DNA of 64,000 nt from Neisseria mucosa (GCF_013267835.1 NZ_CP053939.1:496001-560000); one strand, 5' to 3'; shown: positions 49,225-58,908, counted from the first letter of the stretch. Made by a program: numbers and translations. The notes: generated from the sequence alone by a model not told the origin.

Positions 49225-50001
49225 TTATTGATCGACGAATGCGCGCTCAATCAGGTAGTCGCCGCGGACACCGGTTTTCGGAGAAACGGTCAGGCCGAAT
49301 TCGTCCAAGACGTTGCAGGTGTCTTTCAACATAGCAGGGCTGCCGCACAACATGGCGCGGTCGTCTTGCGGATTGATTTTAGGCAGGCCGATGTCTTCGA
49401 AGAGTTTGCCGCTGCGCATTAAATCGGTCAGACGGCCGTGGTGTACATAGTCTTCGCGTGAAACGATTGGATAGTAAATCAGTTTTTCTTTAACCAAGTC
49501 GCCCAAGTATTCGTGTTCGGGCAATTCTTTGGTGAAGCGGTCGTAGTATGCCAAGTCTTTTTTGTAGCGTACGCCGTGAACCAAGATGATTTTTTCGAAT
49601 TGCTCGTAAATTTCAGGGTCTTTGGTAATGCTCAAGAAAGGGGCGATGCCGGTACCGGTGCTCAAGAGGTAGAGGTGTTTGCCCGGATTCAGGTCGCCGG
49701 CAACCAGTGTACCGGTCGGTTTTTTACTGATGAGGACATCATCACCGACTTTAAGGTGTTGTAGGCGGCTGGTCAATGGGCCGTCTTGTACTTTAATGCT
49801 GAAAAATTCCAGATGCTCTTCCCAGTTGGCCGAAGCCACGCTGTATGCGCGCATCAGCGGTTTGCCGTCAACCATCAGGCCGACCATGACGAATTGGCCG
49901 TTTTCAAAGCGCAAAGATTCGTCACGGGTGCAGGTGAAAGTGAAGTAAGCGTCGGTCCAGTGGTGTACGGACAAGACTTTCTGGGTGTTGAATGCTGCCA
50001 T
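49225..50001 (-). CDS. fpr: ferredoxin/flavodoxin-NADP reductase
   Basis: 258 aa, the size of bacterial Fpr. FAD site RAYSVASANWEEHLEFFSIK (about 54-73); NADP site GTGIAPFLSI and GVRYKKDLAYYDRF; C-terminal FVDQ close to the family end. It exchanges electrons between NADPH and ferredoxin or flavodoxin, for example for iron release or oxidative stress defence. Single-gene unit with a DUS upstream. Confidence 0.93.
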   Translation of the reverse strand: MAAFNTQKVLSVHHWTDAYFTFTCTRDESLRFENGQFVMVGLMVDGKPLMRAYSVASANWEEHLEFFSIKVQDGPLTSRLQHLKVGDDVLISKKPTGTLVAGDLNPGKHLYLLSTGTGIAPFLSITKDPEIYEQFEKIILVHGVRYKKDLAYYDRFTKELPEHEYLGDLVKEKLIYYPIVSREDYVHHGRLTDLMRSGKLFEDIGLPKINPQDDRAMLCGSPAMLKDTCNVLDEFGLTVSPKTGVRGDYLIERAFVDQ

Positions 50002-50085
50002 TGATATTTCCTGTCGGATAAGGCCGTCTGAATAGGATAAGTCGGGGCGGCCGAGGTTAATAAAAAGAGTGGAATACGGCTTCAG

Positions 50086-51852
50086 CTACTTGCTCGCCGG
50101 TACGGCTGATTTTTCGCTGAGGCTGTGCAGGTCGGCATAGCGTCCGCCTGCGCTGATTAATTCTTGGTGTGTGCCTTGTTCGACGACATTGCCTTCATGC
50201 ATGACAACGATGTTGTCTGCTTTTTCGATGGTAGAAAGTCGGTGGGCAATCACCAAAGTGGTACGGTTTTGCATCAGGTTTTCCAATGCGGTTTGCACCA
50301 AACGTTCGGATTCATTATCCAATGCACTGGTGGCTTCGTCCAAAATTAAAATCGGCGCGTTTTTCAAAAGCGCACGCGCAATAGCGAGACGTTGACGTTG
50401 GCCGCCGGACAGTTTTAAACCGTTTTCGCCGACTTCAGTGTGCAGGCCTTGCGGCATTTTTTGGATAAATTCCCAGGCATTGGCTGCTTTTGCGGCATTG
50501 ATAATTTCTTCTTCGCTGAATTTGTCAGCTTGTGCATAGGCAATGTTTTCAGCAATCGTACCATTAAACAGGACAACGTTTTGGCTGACGAATGCCATGC
50601 GGCTGCGCAAGCTTTCGAGCGTATATTCATTGATGTTGATGCCGCCGATCAAAACTTCGCCTTCATTGGGATTAAGGAAGCGCGGCAACATATTGGCCAA
50701 GGTGGTTTTGCCGCAACCCGATGCGCCGACCAATGCAGTCACTTTGCCTTGCGGGACAAGCAGGTTGATGTGGTTCAAACTGTTGCGTTCGGCTTCAGGA
50801 TAACGGTGTACAACATCGCAAAATTCGATATTGCCAGGGTTTGGGCTGAGGGTTTGTTTGCCTTCGTTGTTTTCTTCGGGTTGGTCCAAAAAGGTGAAGA
50901 CGCTTTCTGCCGCCGCCAAACCGCGCTGCAGGGATTGCATCACACCGGTCATGCGTTTGATGGGGTCAAACATCATGATCATGCTGGACAAAAACGACAT
51001 GAAATCGCCTGCACTAAAGCCGGAAAGCCCTGCTTGGCGGGCTGCTGCGTAAATAATTGCGGCCAGAGCGACCGAAGCCATCAATTGCGTAATACCGGTA
51101 CCGGCAGAGCTGGCGGAAACCTGTTTGAGCAGGTTGCGGCGAACATCATTGGCAATACGGTCGAAGCGGCGGTTTTCATAATCTTGACCACCGTAGATTT
51201 TTACAACGCGTTCGCCATTAATACTTTCGCCCAAGACCTGCATCAGCTGGCCAAGATAAATTTGATTGTTGGCAGACAGTTTGCGCAGGCGTTTACTGAC
51301 TGTTTGGATACATACGGCGACGACCGGTAAGATGATAAAAGTAATCAGGGTCAAACGCCAGTTCAGATAAGTCAGCAAGCCCAACAGGCCGACTACGCTC
51401 ACGCCGTCTTTGGCAATCACGGTAATGACGTTAAACCCTGCATCGGTAATTTGATTGACGTCGTTCAAGATGCGAGACATCAAACGGCCGCCGGTATTGC
51501 TGCTGAAATACGAAGTCGGCAGGTGCATCATTTTGTTGAACATTTCACCGCGCAAGCGCTGCACCAAGTGGCTGGACAGATACGTCGTGCAATATTCGTT
51601 GATGAAGTTAAACAGGCCGCGAACGAAAAACAGCGCCACAATTGCCAGCGGCAACCATGACATGCTTTTCATGTTTTTATCGACAAAACCTTCATTGATC
51701 AAAGGTTTGAGCAAGTAACCGAAAGCCGGCATCGTACCGGCGACAATCAGCATGGCCACTACGGAGACGATAAACATCTTCCAATAGCTTTTCAAATATC
51801 CAAGCAAGCGCTTGTATAACTCCCAGTTGGATGTGGCTTGTGTTGTCTGCAT
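50086..51852 (-). CDS. msbA: lipid A export ATP-binding/permease protein
   Basis: 588 aa half-transporter that flips lipid A-core across the inner membrane. Six membrane helices (1-320), then the ATPase domain: Walker A GASGCGKTT (about 380), signature LSGGQRQR (about 485), Walker B ILILDEATSALD, and H-loop AHRLSTI. Length typical. No strong ribosome site is seen before the ATG at 51852, and no better in-frame start is evident. Confidence 0.94.
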   Translation of the reverse strand: MQTTQATSNWELYKRLLGYLKSYWKMFIVSVVAMLIVAGTMPAFGYLLKPLINEGFVDKNMKSMSWLPLAIVALFFVRGLFNFINEYCTTYLSSHLVQRLRGEMFNKMMHLPTSYFSSNTGGRLMSRILNDVNQITDAGFNVITVIAKDGVSVVGLLGLLTYLNWRLTLITFIILPVVAVCIQTVSKRLRKLSANNQIYLGQLMQVLGESINGERVVKIYGGQDYENRRFDRIANDVRRNLLKQVSASSAGTGITQLMASVALAAIIYAAARQAGLSGFSAGDFMSFLSSMIMMFDPIKRMTGVMQSLQRGLAAAESVFTFLDQPEENNEGKQTLSPNPGNIEFCDVVHRYPEAERNSLNHINLLVPQGKVTALVGASGCGKTTLANMLPRFLNPNEGEVLIGGININEYTLESLRSRMAFVSQNVVLFNGTIAENIAYAQADKFSEEEIINAAKAANAWEFIQKMPQGLHTEVGENGLKLSGGQRQRLAIARALLKNAPILILDEATSALDNESERLVQTALENLMQNRTTLVIAHRLSTIEKADNIVVMHEGNVVEQGTHQELISAGGRYADLHSLSEKSAVPASK

Positions 51853-52029
51853 ATCAATCCAAATTTAGAGCAAACATGCAATTCTAAACGAAAATATCTG
51901 TCATTACAATGTTTGCAATTGAAAGTCAAAAGGAGTCGGTATTGTTTTAACGCCTTGATTTTATATTGGGAACGACTGTGGTTTGGTGGGTTTGGCAATA
52001 ATGTTGCCCACTTCTTAAATATCGGTTGC

Positions 52030-52057
52030 GGCCGTCTGAAAAAGTTTCAGACGGCCT
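52030..52057 (-). terminator. DUS hairpin after thrC
   Basis: GGCCGTCTGAAA with TTTCAGACGGCC and a 4-nt loop. 51853-52029 shows no other feature. Confidence 0.75.
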
Positions 52058-52080
52058 CATCAGTCGTCAAGGACGGCCGG

Positions 52081-53490
52081 TTAAGCCAGAGCTTCCTTAA
52101 TGATGTCTTTTACTGCCGTCGCATTATTAGGGACAACACGGACCCGTTGCGGCAGATTTTCCAAGCCTTCCAATGCGGCAGGGCGGGGGATGGAAACTTC
52201 TCCGACCGCTTCATGGATGGTGGCTTCAAATTTGGCGGCCAGTGCGGTTTCGAGGCAGACGATAGTTTCGCCGGCCTCGCGGACTTCACGGGCAACTTTG
52301 ACGCCATCGGCTGTATGCGGATCAATCAATTCATGATCTTGCTCGTAAACCTGTTTGATGGTGGCAAGGCGGTTGGCATGGGTCGATTTACCGGAAACAA
52401 AGCCATATTGTTGATGTACTTTGTTTAAGGCAAATTCCAAATTGAAGCCTTTGCCGGAGGCTACTTCCGCCCATAAGGTTTGGATTTCGTCCGCATCGCG
52501 GTCCATCAGGTCAAACACAAAACGCTCGAAGTTGGAGGCTTTGGAAATATCCATAGACGGGCTGGAAGTGACGTGGGTGTGTTCGCTGTTGCGTGGGCGG
52601 TATGCGCCGGTTTTGAAAAATTCGTCCAATACGTCGTTTTCGTTGGTGGCGACAATCAAGCGGTGGATAGGCAGACCCATTTGACGGGCGATATGGCCGG
52701 CGCAGACATTGCCGAAGTTGCCGCTTGGTACGCAGAAGCTGACTTTTTCGTCATTGCTTGATGTGGCGTTGAAATAACCGGCGAAGTAGTACACGACTTG
52801 GGCGACGATGCGGCCCCAGTTGATGGAGTTGACTGTGCCGATGTGGTATTTGGCTTTGAATTCGGCATCGTTTTGTACGGCTTTGACGATGTCTTGGCAG
52901 TCGTCAAACATGCCTTCAACGGCGATGTTGTGGATGTTGGCATCTTGTAGGCTGAACATTTGCGCGCGTTGGAATGCGCTCATTTTGCCTTCCGGAGACA
53001 GCATGAAGACGTTGACGCCTTTTTTACCGCGCAGGGCATATTCGGCGGCAGAGCCGGTATCGCCGCTGGTGGCGCCTAAGATATTGAGTTCTTTGCCTTC
53101 TTTATTCAATACATATTCAAACGCATTGCCCAAGAATTGCATGGCCATGTCTTTGAATGCCAAAGTCGGGCCGTTGGACAGGGCTTGGATTTTGATGCCG
53201 TCTGAAAGTGTACGCACCGGCGTGATGGCTTTGGTACCGAATACTTCTTCGGTGTAGGTGCGGTTGATGATGTCGCGTAAATCATCAGCAGGGATGTCGG
53301 TGGCAAACAGGCTCATGACTTCAAACGCCAGCTCGGGGTAACTGAGTGTGCGCCATTGGTCTAAAGTAGCACGGTCGATTTGAGGGTATTGCTCAGGCAG
53401 CATCAAACCGCCGTCAGGAGCTAAACCCATCAATAAAACTTCGCTAAATTGCTTGCGTGCGGTCGCACCGCGGGTGCTGATGTATTTCAT
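52081..53490 (-). CDS. thrC: threonine synthase
   Basis: 469 aa, type with the N-terminal MKYISTRG start. Converts O-phosphohomoserine to threonine with PLP. PLP-lysine in PTLAFKDMAMQFLG (about 107-120), phosphate-binding GATSGDTGSAAEYAL (about 145). Complete. Other thr genes are not adjacent. Confidence 0.96.
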   Translation of the reverse strand: MKYISTRGATARKQFSEVLLMGLAPDGGLMLPEQYPQIDRATLDQWRTLSYPELAFEVMSLFATDIPADDLRDIINRTYTEEVFGTKAITPVRTLSDGIKIQALSNGPTLAFKDMAMQFLGNAFEYVLNKEGKELNILGATSGDTGSAAEYALRGKKGVNVFMLSPEGKMSAFQRAQMFSLQDANIHNIAVEGMFDDCQDIVKAVQNDAEFKAKYHIGTVNSINWGRIVAQVVYYFAGYFNATSSNDEKVSFCVPSGNFGNVCAGHIARQMGLPIHRLIVATNENDVLDEFFKTGAYRPRNSEHTHVTSSPSMDISKASNFERFVFDLMDRDADEIQTLWAEVASGKGFNLEFALNKVHQQYGFVSGKSTHANRLATIKQVYEQDHELIDPHTADGVKVAREVREAGETIVCLETALAAKFEATIHEAVGEVSIPRPAALEGLENLPQRVRVVPNNATAVKDIIKEALA

Positions 53491-53537
53491 GGTTTCTTCT
53501 CTATGTATTTAAAATTCAAATAGAAAGTCAAAACGAA

Positions 53538-53573
53538 TTCAGACGGCCTTGATGTGAAAAAAGGCCGTCTGAA
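53538..53573 (-). terminator. DUS hairpin after small lipoprotein gene
   Basis: TTCAGACGGCCTT pairs with AAGGCCGTCTGAA around 10 nt; it begins 3 nt beyond the stop codon of the lipoprotein gene. Confidence 0.75.
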
Positions 53574-53576
53574 CGA

Positions 53577-53951
53577 TTATTTGTAGAGTCGTTTGAAGCA
53601 GGCGGTAACCGTTTTTGCAGTAACGGAAGCAATGGCCTGTTCGCGGGTTGCCGGACTCAATACCTGCATCATTTCGGTTGCAGTCAATTGGTTTGGCGCT
53701 TCTTCGCTGGCGCAGCCGCAGATTTTATTTTCCCATTCGGCTTGTTTTTCCGCGCTCATGGCCAAAGCGATGACGCGCCATTCGTTACGTTTGTTTAATT
53801 CGGTACGGCATTGGCTGTCTACCGCCATTTTTACTACGCTGCTGCCGATACCCGTACCGCTGCCCAAACCGCCGAAAGAGTCGCCGCCGGTAGCGCATGC
53901 ACCCAATAAGAAAGCTGATGTAACAGCTGCCAAAAGAGCTTTTGAAGTCAT
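53577..53951 (-). CDS. small lipoprotein
   Basis: 124 aa from the ATG at 53951 (MTSKALLAAV, CAGGAAAC upstream). Lipobox LGAC (Cys about 19), Gly/Ser-rich linker, then a helical part with four cysteines (QCRTEL, KICGCA, TACFK) that may form disulfides. Unknown function. Confidence 0.8.
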   Translation of the reverse strand: MTSKALLAAVTSAFLLGACATGGDSFGGLGSGTGIGSSVVKMAVDSQCRTELNKRNEWRVIALAMSAEKQAEWENKICGCASEEAPNQLTATEMMQVLSPATREQAIASVTAKTVTACFKRLYK

Positions 53952-54102
53952 GATGTTTCCTGTAAACAAGGCCGTCTGAAACGTCCGAAGAATTCTCAAA
54001 ATAGCATGTATTATACCGTAATGCGGCCCGATATGTGTGTTTGCGAAACTACCGTATAATGCTAGCGAGTTTTCTTTTCAATCAATCAGCACGAAAGCCT
54101 CT

Positions 54103-55410
54103 ATGTCTGACCTTTTCGCCCGCCAACCCGAAGCCCCTTTAGCCGAACGCCTGCGCCCGCATTCTTTAGATGATGTCATCGGGCAGCAGCACTTAATCGG
54201 TGAGGGCAAACCTTTGCGCGTGGCGGTGGAAGGAGGAAAGCCACATTCTATGTTGCTGTGGGGGCCGCCGGGCGTAGGCAAAACCACGCTGGCACGGATT
54301 TTGGCGCAGAGTTTCAATGCGCAGTTTCTGCCTGTTTCCGCCGTATTTTCCGGCGTGAAAGACATACGCGAGGCCATTGAAAAAGCTGAAATTGCCTTGC
54401 AACAAGGGCAAGCGACGATTTTGTTTGTTGACGAGGTACACCGCTTCAACAAAGCGCAACAGGACGCATTTTTGCCTTATGTCGAAAGCGGCTTATTAAC
54501 CTTTATTGGCGCGACCACGGAAAACCCGTCATTTGAAGTCAATCCGGCATTGCTCAGCAGGGCGCAGGTTTATGTCTTGCAATCCTTGTCTTCAGACGAC
54601 CTAAAAAAACTGATTGCCAAAGTATTGGCTTTGCCCGAATACCAAGACTTTACGATTGAAGCGGATGCGCAAGAATTGCTTGTGAATACCGCCGACGGCG
54701 ATGCGCGCAGATTGTTGAATTTATTGGAACAACTTTTACGTGCTGCCGATACACGCCGTCTGAAAACCTTAACCGCCGAATTTCTCGCCGACAGTCTCGG
54801 GGCGCAAATCCGCCGTTTTGATAAGGGTGGCGAGAGTTTCTACAACCAAATCTCCGCCCTGCACAAATCCGTACGCGGTTCGCATCCTAACGCGGCATTG
54901 TATTGGTTCTGCCGTATGCTCGACGGTGGCACCGACCCGCGCTATCTCGCCCGCCGCATTGTCCGCATGGCATGGGAAGACATCGGCTTGGCTGATCCGC
55001 GTGCCTTAACGATTGCTAATGATGCCGCCGCGACTTATGAGCGCTTAGGCTCGCCGGAAGGGGAGCTTGCTTTGGCGCAAGCCGTGTTGTACCTTGCCGC
55101 CGCTGCCAAATCCAATGCAGGCTATAAGGCATACAACCAAATGCGCCGTTTCGTCAAAGAAAATGCCAGCGACGAAGTGCCTGTCCACCTGCGCAATGCG
55201 CCGACCAAGTTGATGAAAGAATTGGGTTACGGACGCGAATATCGCTACGCCCATGATGAACCAAATGCCTACGCCGCCGGCGAAAGCTATATGCCCGACG
55301 GCTTGGACGAACCCGACTTCTACCAACCCGTCCCTCGCGGATTGGAAATCAAAATTGGTGAAAAGCTGAAATGGCTGAAATCCTTGGATGAAGATGCGCT
55401 GGATGATTAA
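54103..55410 (+). CDS. rarA: replication-associated recombination protein A (RarA/MgsA)
   Basis: 435 aa from ATG 54103 (MSDLFARQPEAPLAERLRP). AAA+ ATPase acting at stalled replication forks. RPHSLDDVIGQQHLIG, Walker A GPPGVGKTT (about 52), Walker B ILFVDEVHRF, sensor ATTENPSFEVNPALLSR, and the C-terminal tetramerisation domain (FDKGGESFYNQISALHKSVRGS). Complete; a DUS core lies inside. Confidence 0.94.
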   Translation: MSDLFARQPEAPLAERLRPHSLDDVIGQQHLIGEGKPLRVAVEGGKPHSMLLWGPPGVGKTTLARILAQSFNAQFLPVSAVFSGVKDIREAIEKAEIALQQGQATILFVDEVHRFNKAQQDAFLPYVESGLLTFIGATTENPSFEVNPALLSRAQVYVLQSLSSDDLKKLIAKVLALPEYQDFTIEADAQELLVNTADGDARRLLNLLEQLLRAADTRRLKTLTAEFLADSLGAQIRRFDKGGESFYNQISALHKSVRGSHPNAALYWFCRMLDGGTDPRYLARRIVRMAWEDIGLADPRALTIANDAAATYERLGSPEGELALAQAVLYLAAAAKSNAGYKAYNQMRRFVKENASDEVPVHLRNAPTKLMKELGYGREYRYAHDEPNAYAAGESYMPDGLDEPDFYQPVPRGLEIKIGEKLKWLKSLDEDALDD

Positions 55411-55476
55411 AACAATAAATGTGTCTCAAGTTTCAGACGGCATTTGGCTATTTTGAGCGTAATAAATTGTTTAATA

Positions 55477-55506
55477 TTGGCATTAGATCTTTAATTTCGC
55501 TATAAT
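55477..55506 (+). promoter_or_regulatory. sigma-70 promoter
   Basis: TTGGCA (55477-55482), 18-nt spacer, TATAAT (55501-55506). Drives the small basic protein gene at 55598. Confidence 0.7.
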
Positions 55507-55597
55507 TTTGTCATCCTATTTTCTTGCCGAATAATCGAATACATAAAAAATCGCGGCTGCTGAACCCGATTTCCGAAACAAAATTAGAAAGCAGATA

Positions 55598-55813
55598 ATG
55601 GATAATTTAGATCAAAGTCGTAGCCGTGCATGGCGACGACATCAAGAGCAACGCCCCAGTCATCGTGTACGTGGCAAAAATCCTTTGAAATATAAACCCG
55701 AAAAAAAGTGGGATTTGATGTATCTCCGCAGCAATAAAATCAAACGTGCACAAAAACTGGGTTTTATTTATCCGTTCAGACAGCATGAATTTGATGCTGA
55801 ATGGTTTGACTAA
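55598..55813 (+). CDS. small basic hypothetical protein
   Basis: 71 aa, strongly basic (RSRAWRRHQEQRPSHRVRGKNPLKYKPEKKW), possibly nucleic-acid binding. It has its own promoter and an intrinsic terminator, so it is a real transcription unit. Family not recognised. Confidence 0.65.
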   Translation: MDNLDQSRSRAWRRHQEQRPSHRVRGKNPLKYKPEKKWDLMYLRSNKIKRAQKLGFIYPFRQHEFDAEWFD

Positions 55814-55854
55814 CTCAAAAGATACATTTTCGATTCAATCGAGATGGTTTTCAC

Positions 55855-55882
55855 AAGGCGGATATTTTCCGCCTTTTTTAAT
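55855..55882 (+). terminator. intrinsic terminator after the small basic protein
   Basis: AAGGCGGA pairs with TCCGCCTT over a 5-nt loop, then a T run. The start codon of the next gene (55887) lies only a few bases beyond the T run. Confidence 0.85.
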
Positions 55883-55886
55883 TTTT

Positions 55887-56210
55887 ATGAATGCACTTTT
55901 TATTTGTAGTCGTAACCAATGGCGCAGTCCTACCGCTGAAACCGTATTTCGACGTTATCCAAATGTACAGGCACGTTCTGCAGGAACCAGCCCCAATGCG
56001 CGGCATACTGTTTCCATAGATGACATTGCATGGGCGGATAAGATTTTCGTAATGGAACAAAAACATAAGAGCCGTCTGCTGGCACAGTTTCCCCGTACTT
56101 TGCAATATAAGGAAATGATTGTTTTAGATATTCCTGATGATTATCGATACATGGATGAAGAATTGATAGAAATATTGAAGGAAAGTGTCGTGCCTTATCT
56201 GTCTAGATAA
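55887..56210 (+). CDS. low-molecular-weight protein-tyrosine-phosphatase-like protein
   Basis: 107 aa. The phosphate loop CSRNQWRS fits C-x5-R-S at the N-terminus, followed by AETVFRRYPNVQARSAGTSP and ITS-like WADKIFVMEQKHKSRL, as in LMW phosphatases and arsenate reductases, and DIPDDY near the end holding the general acid Asp. Shorter than the usual 150 aa. The ATG has no clear ribosome site because it follows a terminator T run; the frame is open 141 nt further upstream, so the start or mode of expression is uncertain. Confidence 0.78.
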   Translation: MNALFICSRNQWRSPTAETVFRRYPNVQARSAGTSPNARHTVSIDDIAWADKIFVMEQKHKSRLLAQFPRTLQYKEMIVLDIPDDYRYMDEELIEILKESVVPYLSR

Positions 56211-56390
56211 TGAGGTTTTCCTCAAGATTATCTGAAAAAAATATGACTTACTTCTAGGTAAAATTTATTCCAAAACATCATTTACTTCACGCATCACTGA
56301 CAAATAAAACGCAAATCTAAGATCAAATTGAATTTTTCAGACGGCATTTGATGTATGAATGTTTTTAACCTATACCACACATAATTTTTT

Positions 56391-57692
56391 ATGAATATTC
56401 TCGAAGCCTTACTATTATTGTGCCTACTGATCGTCATTAGCGCGTTTGTGTCCTGTTCAGAACTTGCGCTTGCTTCGGCGCGCAAAATCAAATTGCAGGT
56501 CATGGCGAAAGACGGCGGCGATACACGCGCGCTGGATGTGCTCAATATGCAGCAGCAGCCGGGTAGTTTTATTACCGTCGTCCAAATCGGTTTGAACGCC
56601 GTCGCCATTCTTGCCGGTATCGTCGGAGAGGCGGCGGTGCGCCCCTATTTTGACGGCTTGTTGGCAAACGCTGGCAGTTGGGGCAGTACGGCTGCGTCGC
56701 TGCTGACATTTACGTTGGTAACAGGCAGCTTTATCCTGATTGCCGACCTGATGCCCAAGCGCGTGGCGATGACCCACCCTGAAGCGGTGGCGGTACGCAT
56801 TGTGCGGCCGATGATGTTTTTAATTTTTATCTTAAAGCCGTTTATTTTGATTTTTGACGGATTGGCAAACGCAATATTCAAGCTCTTCAAAATTTCTACC
56901 GTCCGTCAGGAGCAACTGACTTCGGAAGATATTTACGCCGTCGTCGATGCCGGTGCGCAGGCTGGTGTGTTGAAAGAACAAGAACACTATCTGATTGAAA
57001 ACATTTTCGATATGCAAGAGCGCAAGGTAACTTCCACCATGAGCACGCGCGAATACATTGTCTATTTCGATAAACACGATGACAGCGATACCGTGTTGGA
57101 AATGATGTCGGACAAACCGCACAACAAATTCCTTGTATGCGACGGCGATTTGGAACGCGTCATCGGCTATATCGAATCGCACACGCTATTGACCCTGTTT
57201 TTAAAAGGAAAAGACGTCCGCCTGACCGACAAGCGTGTATTGCGCAAAGTCTTGTTCATCCCTGACACGCTGTCGCTTTACGATGTATTGGAAACCTTCA
57301 AAACTTCCGGCGAAGACTTTGCCGTCGTAGTGAACGAATACGCGCTCGTGGTCGGTGTGGTAACGCTGAAAGACGTGATGAGCATTGTCATGGGCGAGCT
57401 GGTCAATACCGAAGAAGAGCCGCAAATCATCCGCCGCACCGAAGACACCTGGCTGGTGGATGGCGCGACCCCGCTCGCCGATGTCATGCGTGCGTTGGAT
57501 ATCGAAGAGTTTCCCGGTTCGGAAAACTACGAAACCATCGCCGGCTTTATGATGTATTCCCTGCGCAAAATCCCGAAGCGCACGGATTTTCTGGTTTATG
57601 CCGGTTATAAGTTTGAAATCATCGATACTGAAAATTTGAAAATCGACCAGCTTTTGGTTTCAAAACAAGGAAATATGGTGGGGAAAATGTAA
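56391..57692 (+). CDS. CNNM/CorC-type hemolysin family membrane protein
   Basis: 433 aa. N-terminal DUF21/CNNM domain with four hydrophobic segments (LLLLCLLIVISAFVSCSELALASARK…; ITVVQIGLNAVAILAGIVGE), then a CBS pair (about 205-330; VMSTREYIVYFD-like, FAVVVNEYALVVGVVTLKDVM) and a C-terminal CorC_HlyC domain. Members such as MpfA/CorC take part in Mg2+ or Co2+ efflux. The 180 bp upstream has a partial DUS and no gene. Confidence 0.88.
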   Translation: MNILEALLLLCLLIVISAFVSCSELALASARKIKLQVMAKDGGDTRALDVLNMQQQPGSFITVVQIGLNAVAILAGIVGEAAVRPYFDGLLANAGSWGSTAASLLTFTLVTGSFILIADLMPKRVAMTHPEAVAVRIVRPMMFLIFILKPFILIFDGLANAIFKLFKISTVRQEQLTSEDIYAVVDAGAQAGVLKEQEHYLIENIFDMQERKVTSTMSTREYIVYFDKHDDSDTVLEMMSDKPHNKFLVCDGDLERVIGYIESHTLLTLFLKGKDVRLTDKRVLRKVLFIPDTLSLYDVLETFKTSGEDFAVVVNEYALVVGVVTLKDVMSIVMGELVNTEEEPQIIRRTEDTWLVDGATPLADVMRALDIEEFPGSENYETIAGFMMYSLRKIPKRTDFLVYAGYKFEIIDTENLKIDQLLVSKQGNMVGKM

Positions 57693-57751
57693 CGGGTTGC
57701 TGGGAACACATGACAAGAAAATTAAAAAATAAATAAAAAGGAAAAAATATT

Positions 57752-58099
57752 ATGACGACTAACGAACCTCAAAAATACGCCCGCAGCCTGCATGCGCCCA
57801 TCAGCCTCGGCACAACCTCTGACGACCGCTTTATGCCGCGTGGCTTTCTTTCATATTTTGCCGAGCTGCCGAAGTTGGTTTTAACCGAAAAATTAGATGG
57901 ACAAAACAACTGCTTTGCTGCACACGGCCTCTATGCCCGTAGTCATACTGCACCTACCCAGCATCCGTGGGATAAACCTTTGCTGCAACGATGGCAGCAA
58001 ATCAAAGATGATTTGGGCGATCTCGAACTTTTTGGCGAGAAGACGAAGTCATCCACCGCGACAATATGGCGTCGCATGGGTAGGGAAGGGGAAAAGTAA
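57752..58099 (+). pseudogene. truncated second RNA ligase (Rnl5/DRB0094-like)
   Basis: The first ~95 residues read as an ATP-dependent RNA ligase: KYARSLHAPISLGTTSDDRFMP, motif I TEKLDGQN with the adenylation lysine, then LYARSHTAPTQHP and LELFGE (start of motif III). Directly after LFGE the sequence changes to an unrelated tail ending at 58099. In another frame EDEVIHRDNMASHG follows, as if an internal deletion joined distant parts out of frame. Motifs IV and V are missing, so it should be inactive. The AAAAGGA ribosome site is still good. Confidence 0.75.
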
Positions 58100-58105
58100 A
58101 TATAT

Positions 58106-58146
58106 AAGGTCATCTGAAACTCAAAAATGCGGTTTCAGACGACCTT
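58106..58146 (+). terminator. hairpin from two variant DUS
   Basis: AAGGTCATCTGAAAC pairs with GTTTCAGACGACCTT; both cores are mutated, but in a mostly compensating way. Confidence 0.65.
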
Positions 58147-58488
58147 TGATTTAGGCCTATGCAGGCTGTAGCGTGGGCAACGGCAGTTTGGGCAAGCCCG
58201 CTTTCCATAGGCAAATTATGAACCAATATCCGAACATTGCCTCATGAGGGACACGATATTCAACGGGCAGTAAAATAATCTACGCCGACGACTGAGGAGA
58301 GTTCGAGCCGCCAAAATACTGCCTGTACTTCATAGACAGAAGGGTCGGGCAGAAGGGATAAATCGAAAATCCTCAACCAGCTTTTGAAAGCCAATGTCCG
58401 CTACGGCGGACTGCAAGCAGGTAAAAATAGCTTTCCAGTTGCGAATAGGCAATCGAATGAATGCCATACATAATGTAGATGTTTTAAA
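58147..58488. other. decayed intergenic stretch
   Basis: About 340 bp with frequent stops in all frames and normal GC content, as expected for eroded coding sequence. No family can be identified. It lies between the ligase remnant and the toxin/immunity remnant. Confidence 0.5.
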
Positions 58489-58908
58489 TTATATATCCAT
58501 TAACTCATAAGAAACATTTCCGGTTTCTAGTAACTCAATAAATACTCTTTTAATAAAATCAAAGTCTTCTATCACCGAACAAGCTGGATAGGGTTCTCCC
58601 TCAAAGTAAACCAATCCAGGAGTACCATTAAAGTCAGATTTTGTTCTAATTAGGAACTCCCCATCTTTTCCATACTCAATTAAAGTAAATAAATATCTTT
58701 CACCGTCACATTGAACTGATAATCCTGAGATTCCAACTTCTGGCTCTGGGATAAACTCTAACCCCGCAGCCCCCTCATTTAGTTCAATATTATTAAGTAT
58801 AGATATCATTTTATCTTTATCAATAGAAGATACTCTCTCCCTATTAGATGCTATAATCCAGTCCTTTCCTCTTTGAAATCCACAGGTAAAAAATAAATTA
58901 TTTGTCAT
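58489..58908 (-). CDS. putative immunity protein, in frame with upstream toxin fragment
   Basis: 139 aa from an internal ATG at 58908 that has AAAGGA about 10 nt upstream. Acidic, soluble; segments TCGFQRGKDWIIASNRERV, GAAGLEFIPEPEVGISGLSVQ and GTPGLVYFEGEPYP. Its place right after a deaminase toxin end suggests immunity. Unusually, no stop separates it from the toxin frame: seven A plus the A of ATG keep both in one 420-codon ORF. One base more or less in this tract would restore a stop at the junction. Confidence 0.6.
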   Translation of the reverse strand: MTNNLFFTCGFQRGKDWIIASNRERVSSIDKDKMISILNNIELNEGAAGLEFIPEPEVGISGLSVQCDGERYLFTLIEYGKDGEFLIRTKSDFNGTPGLVYFEGEPYPACSVIEDFDFIKRVFIELLETGNVSYELMDI

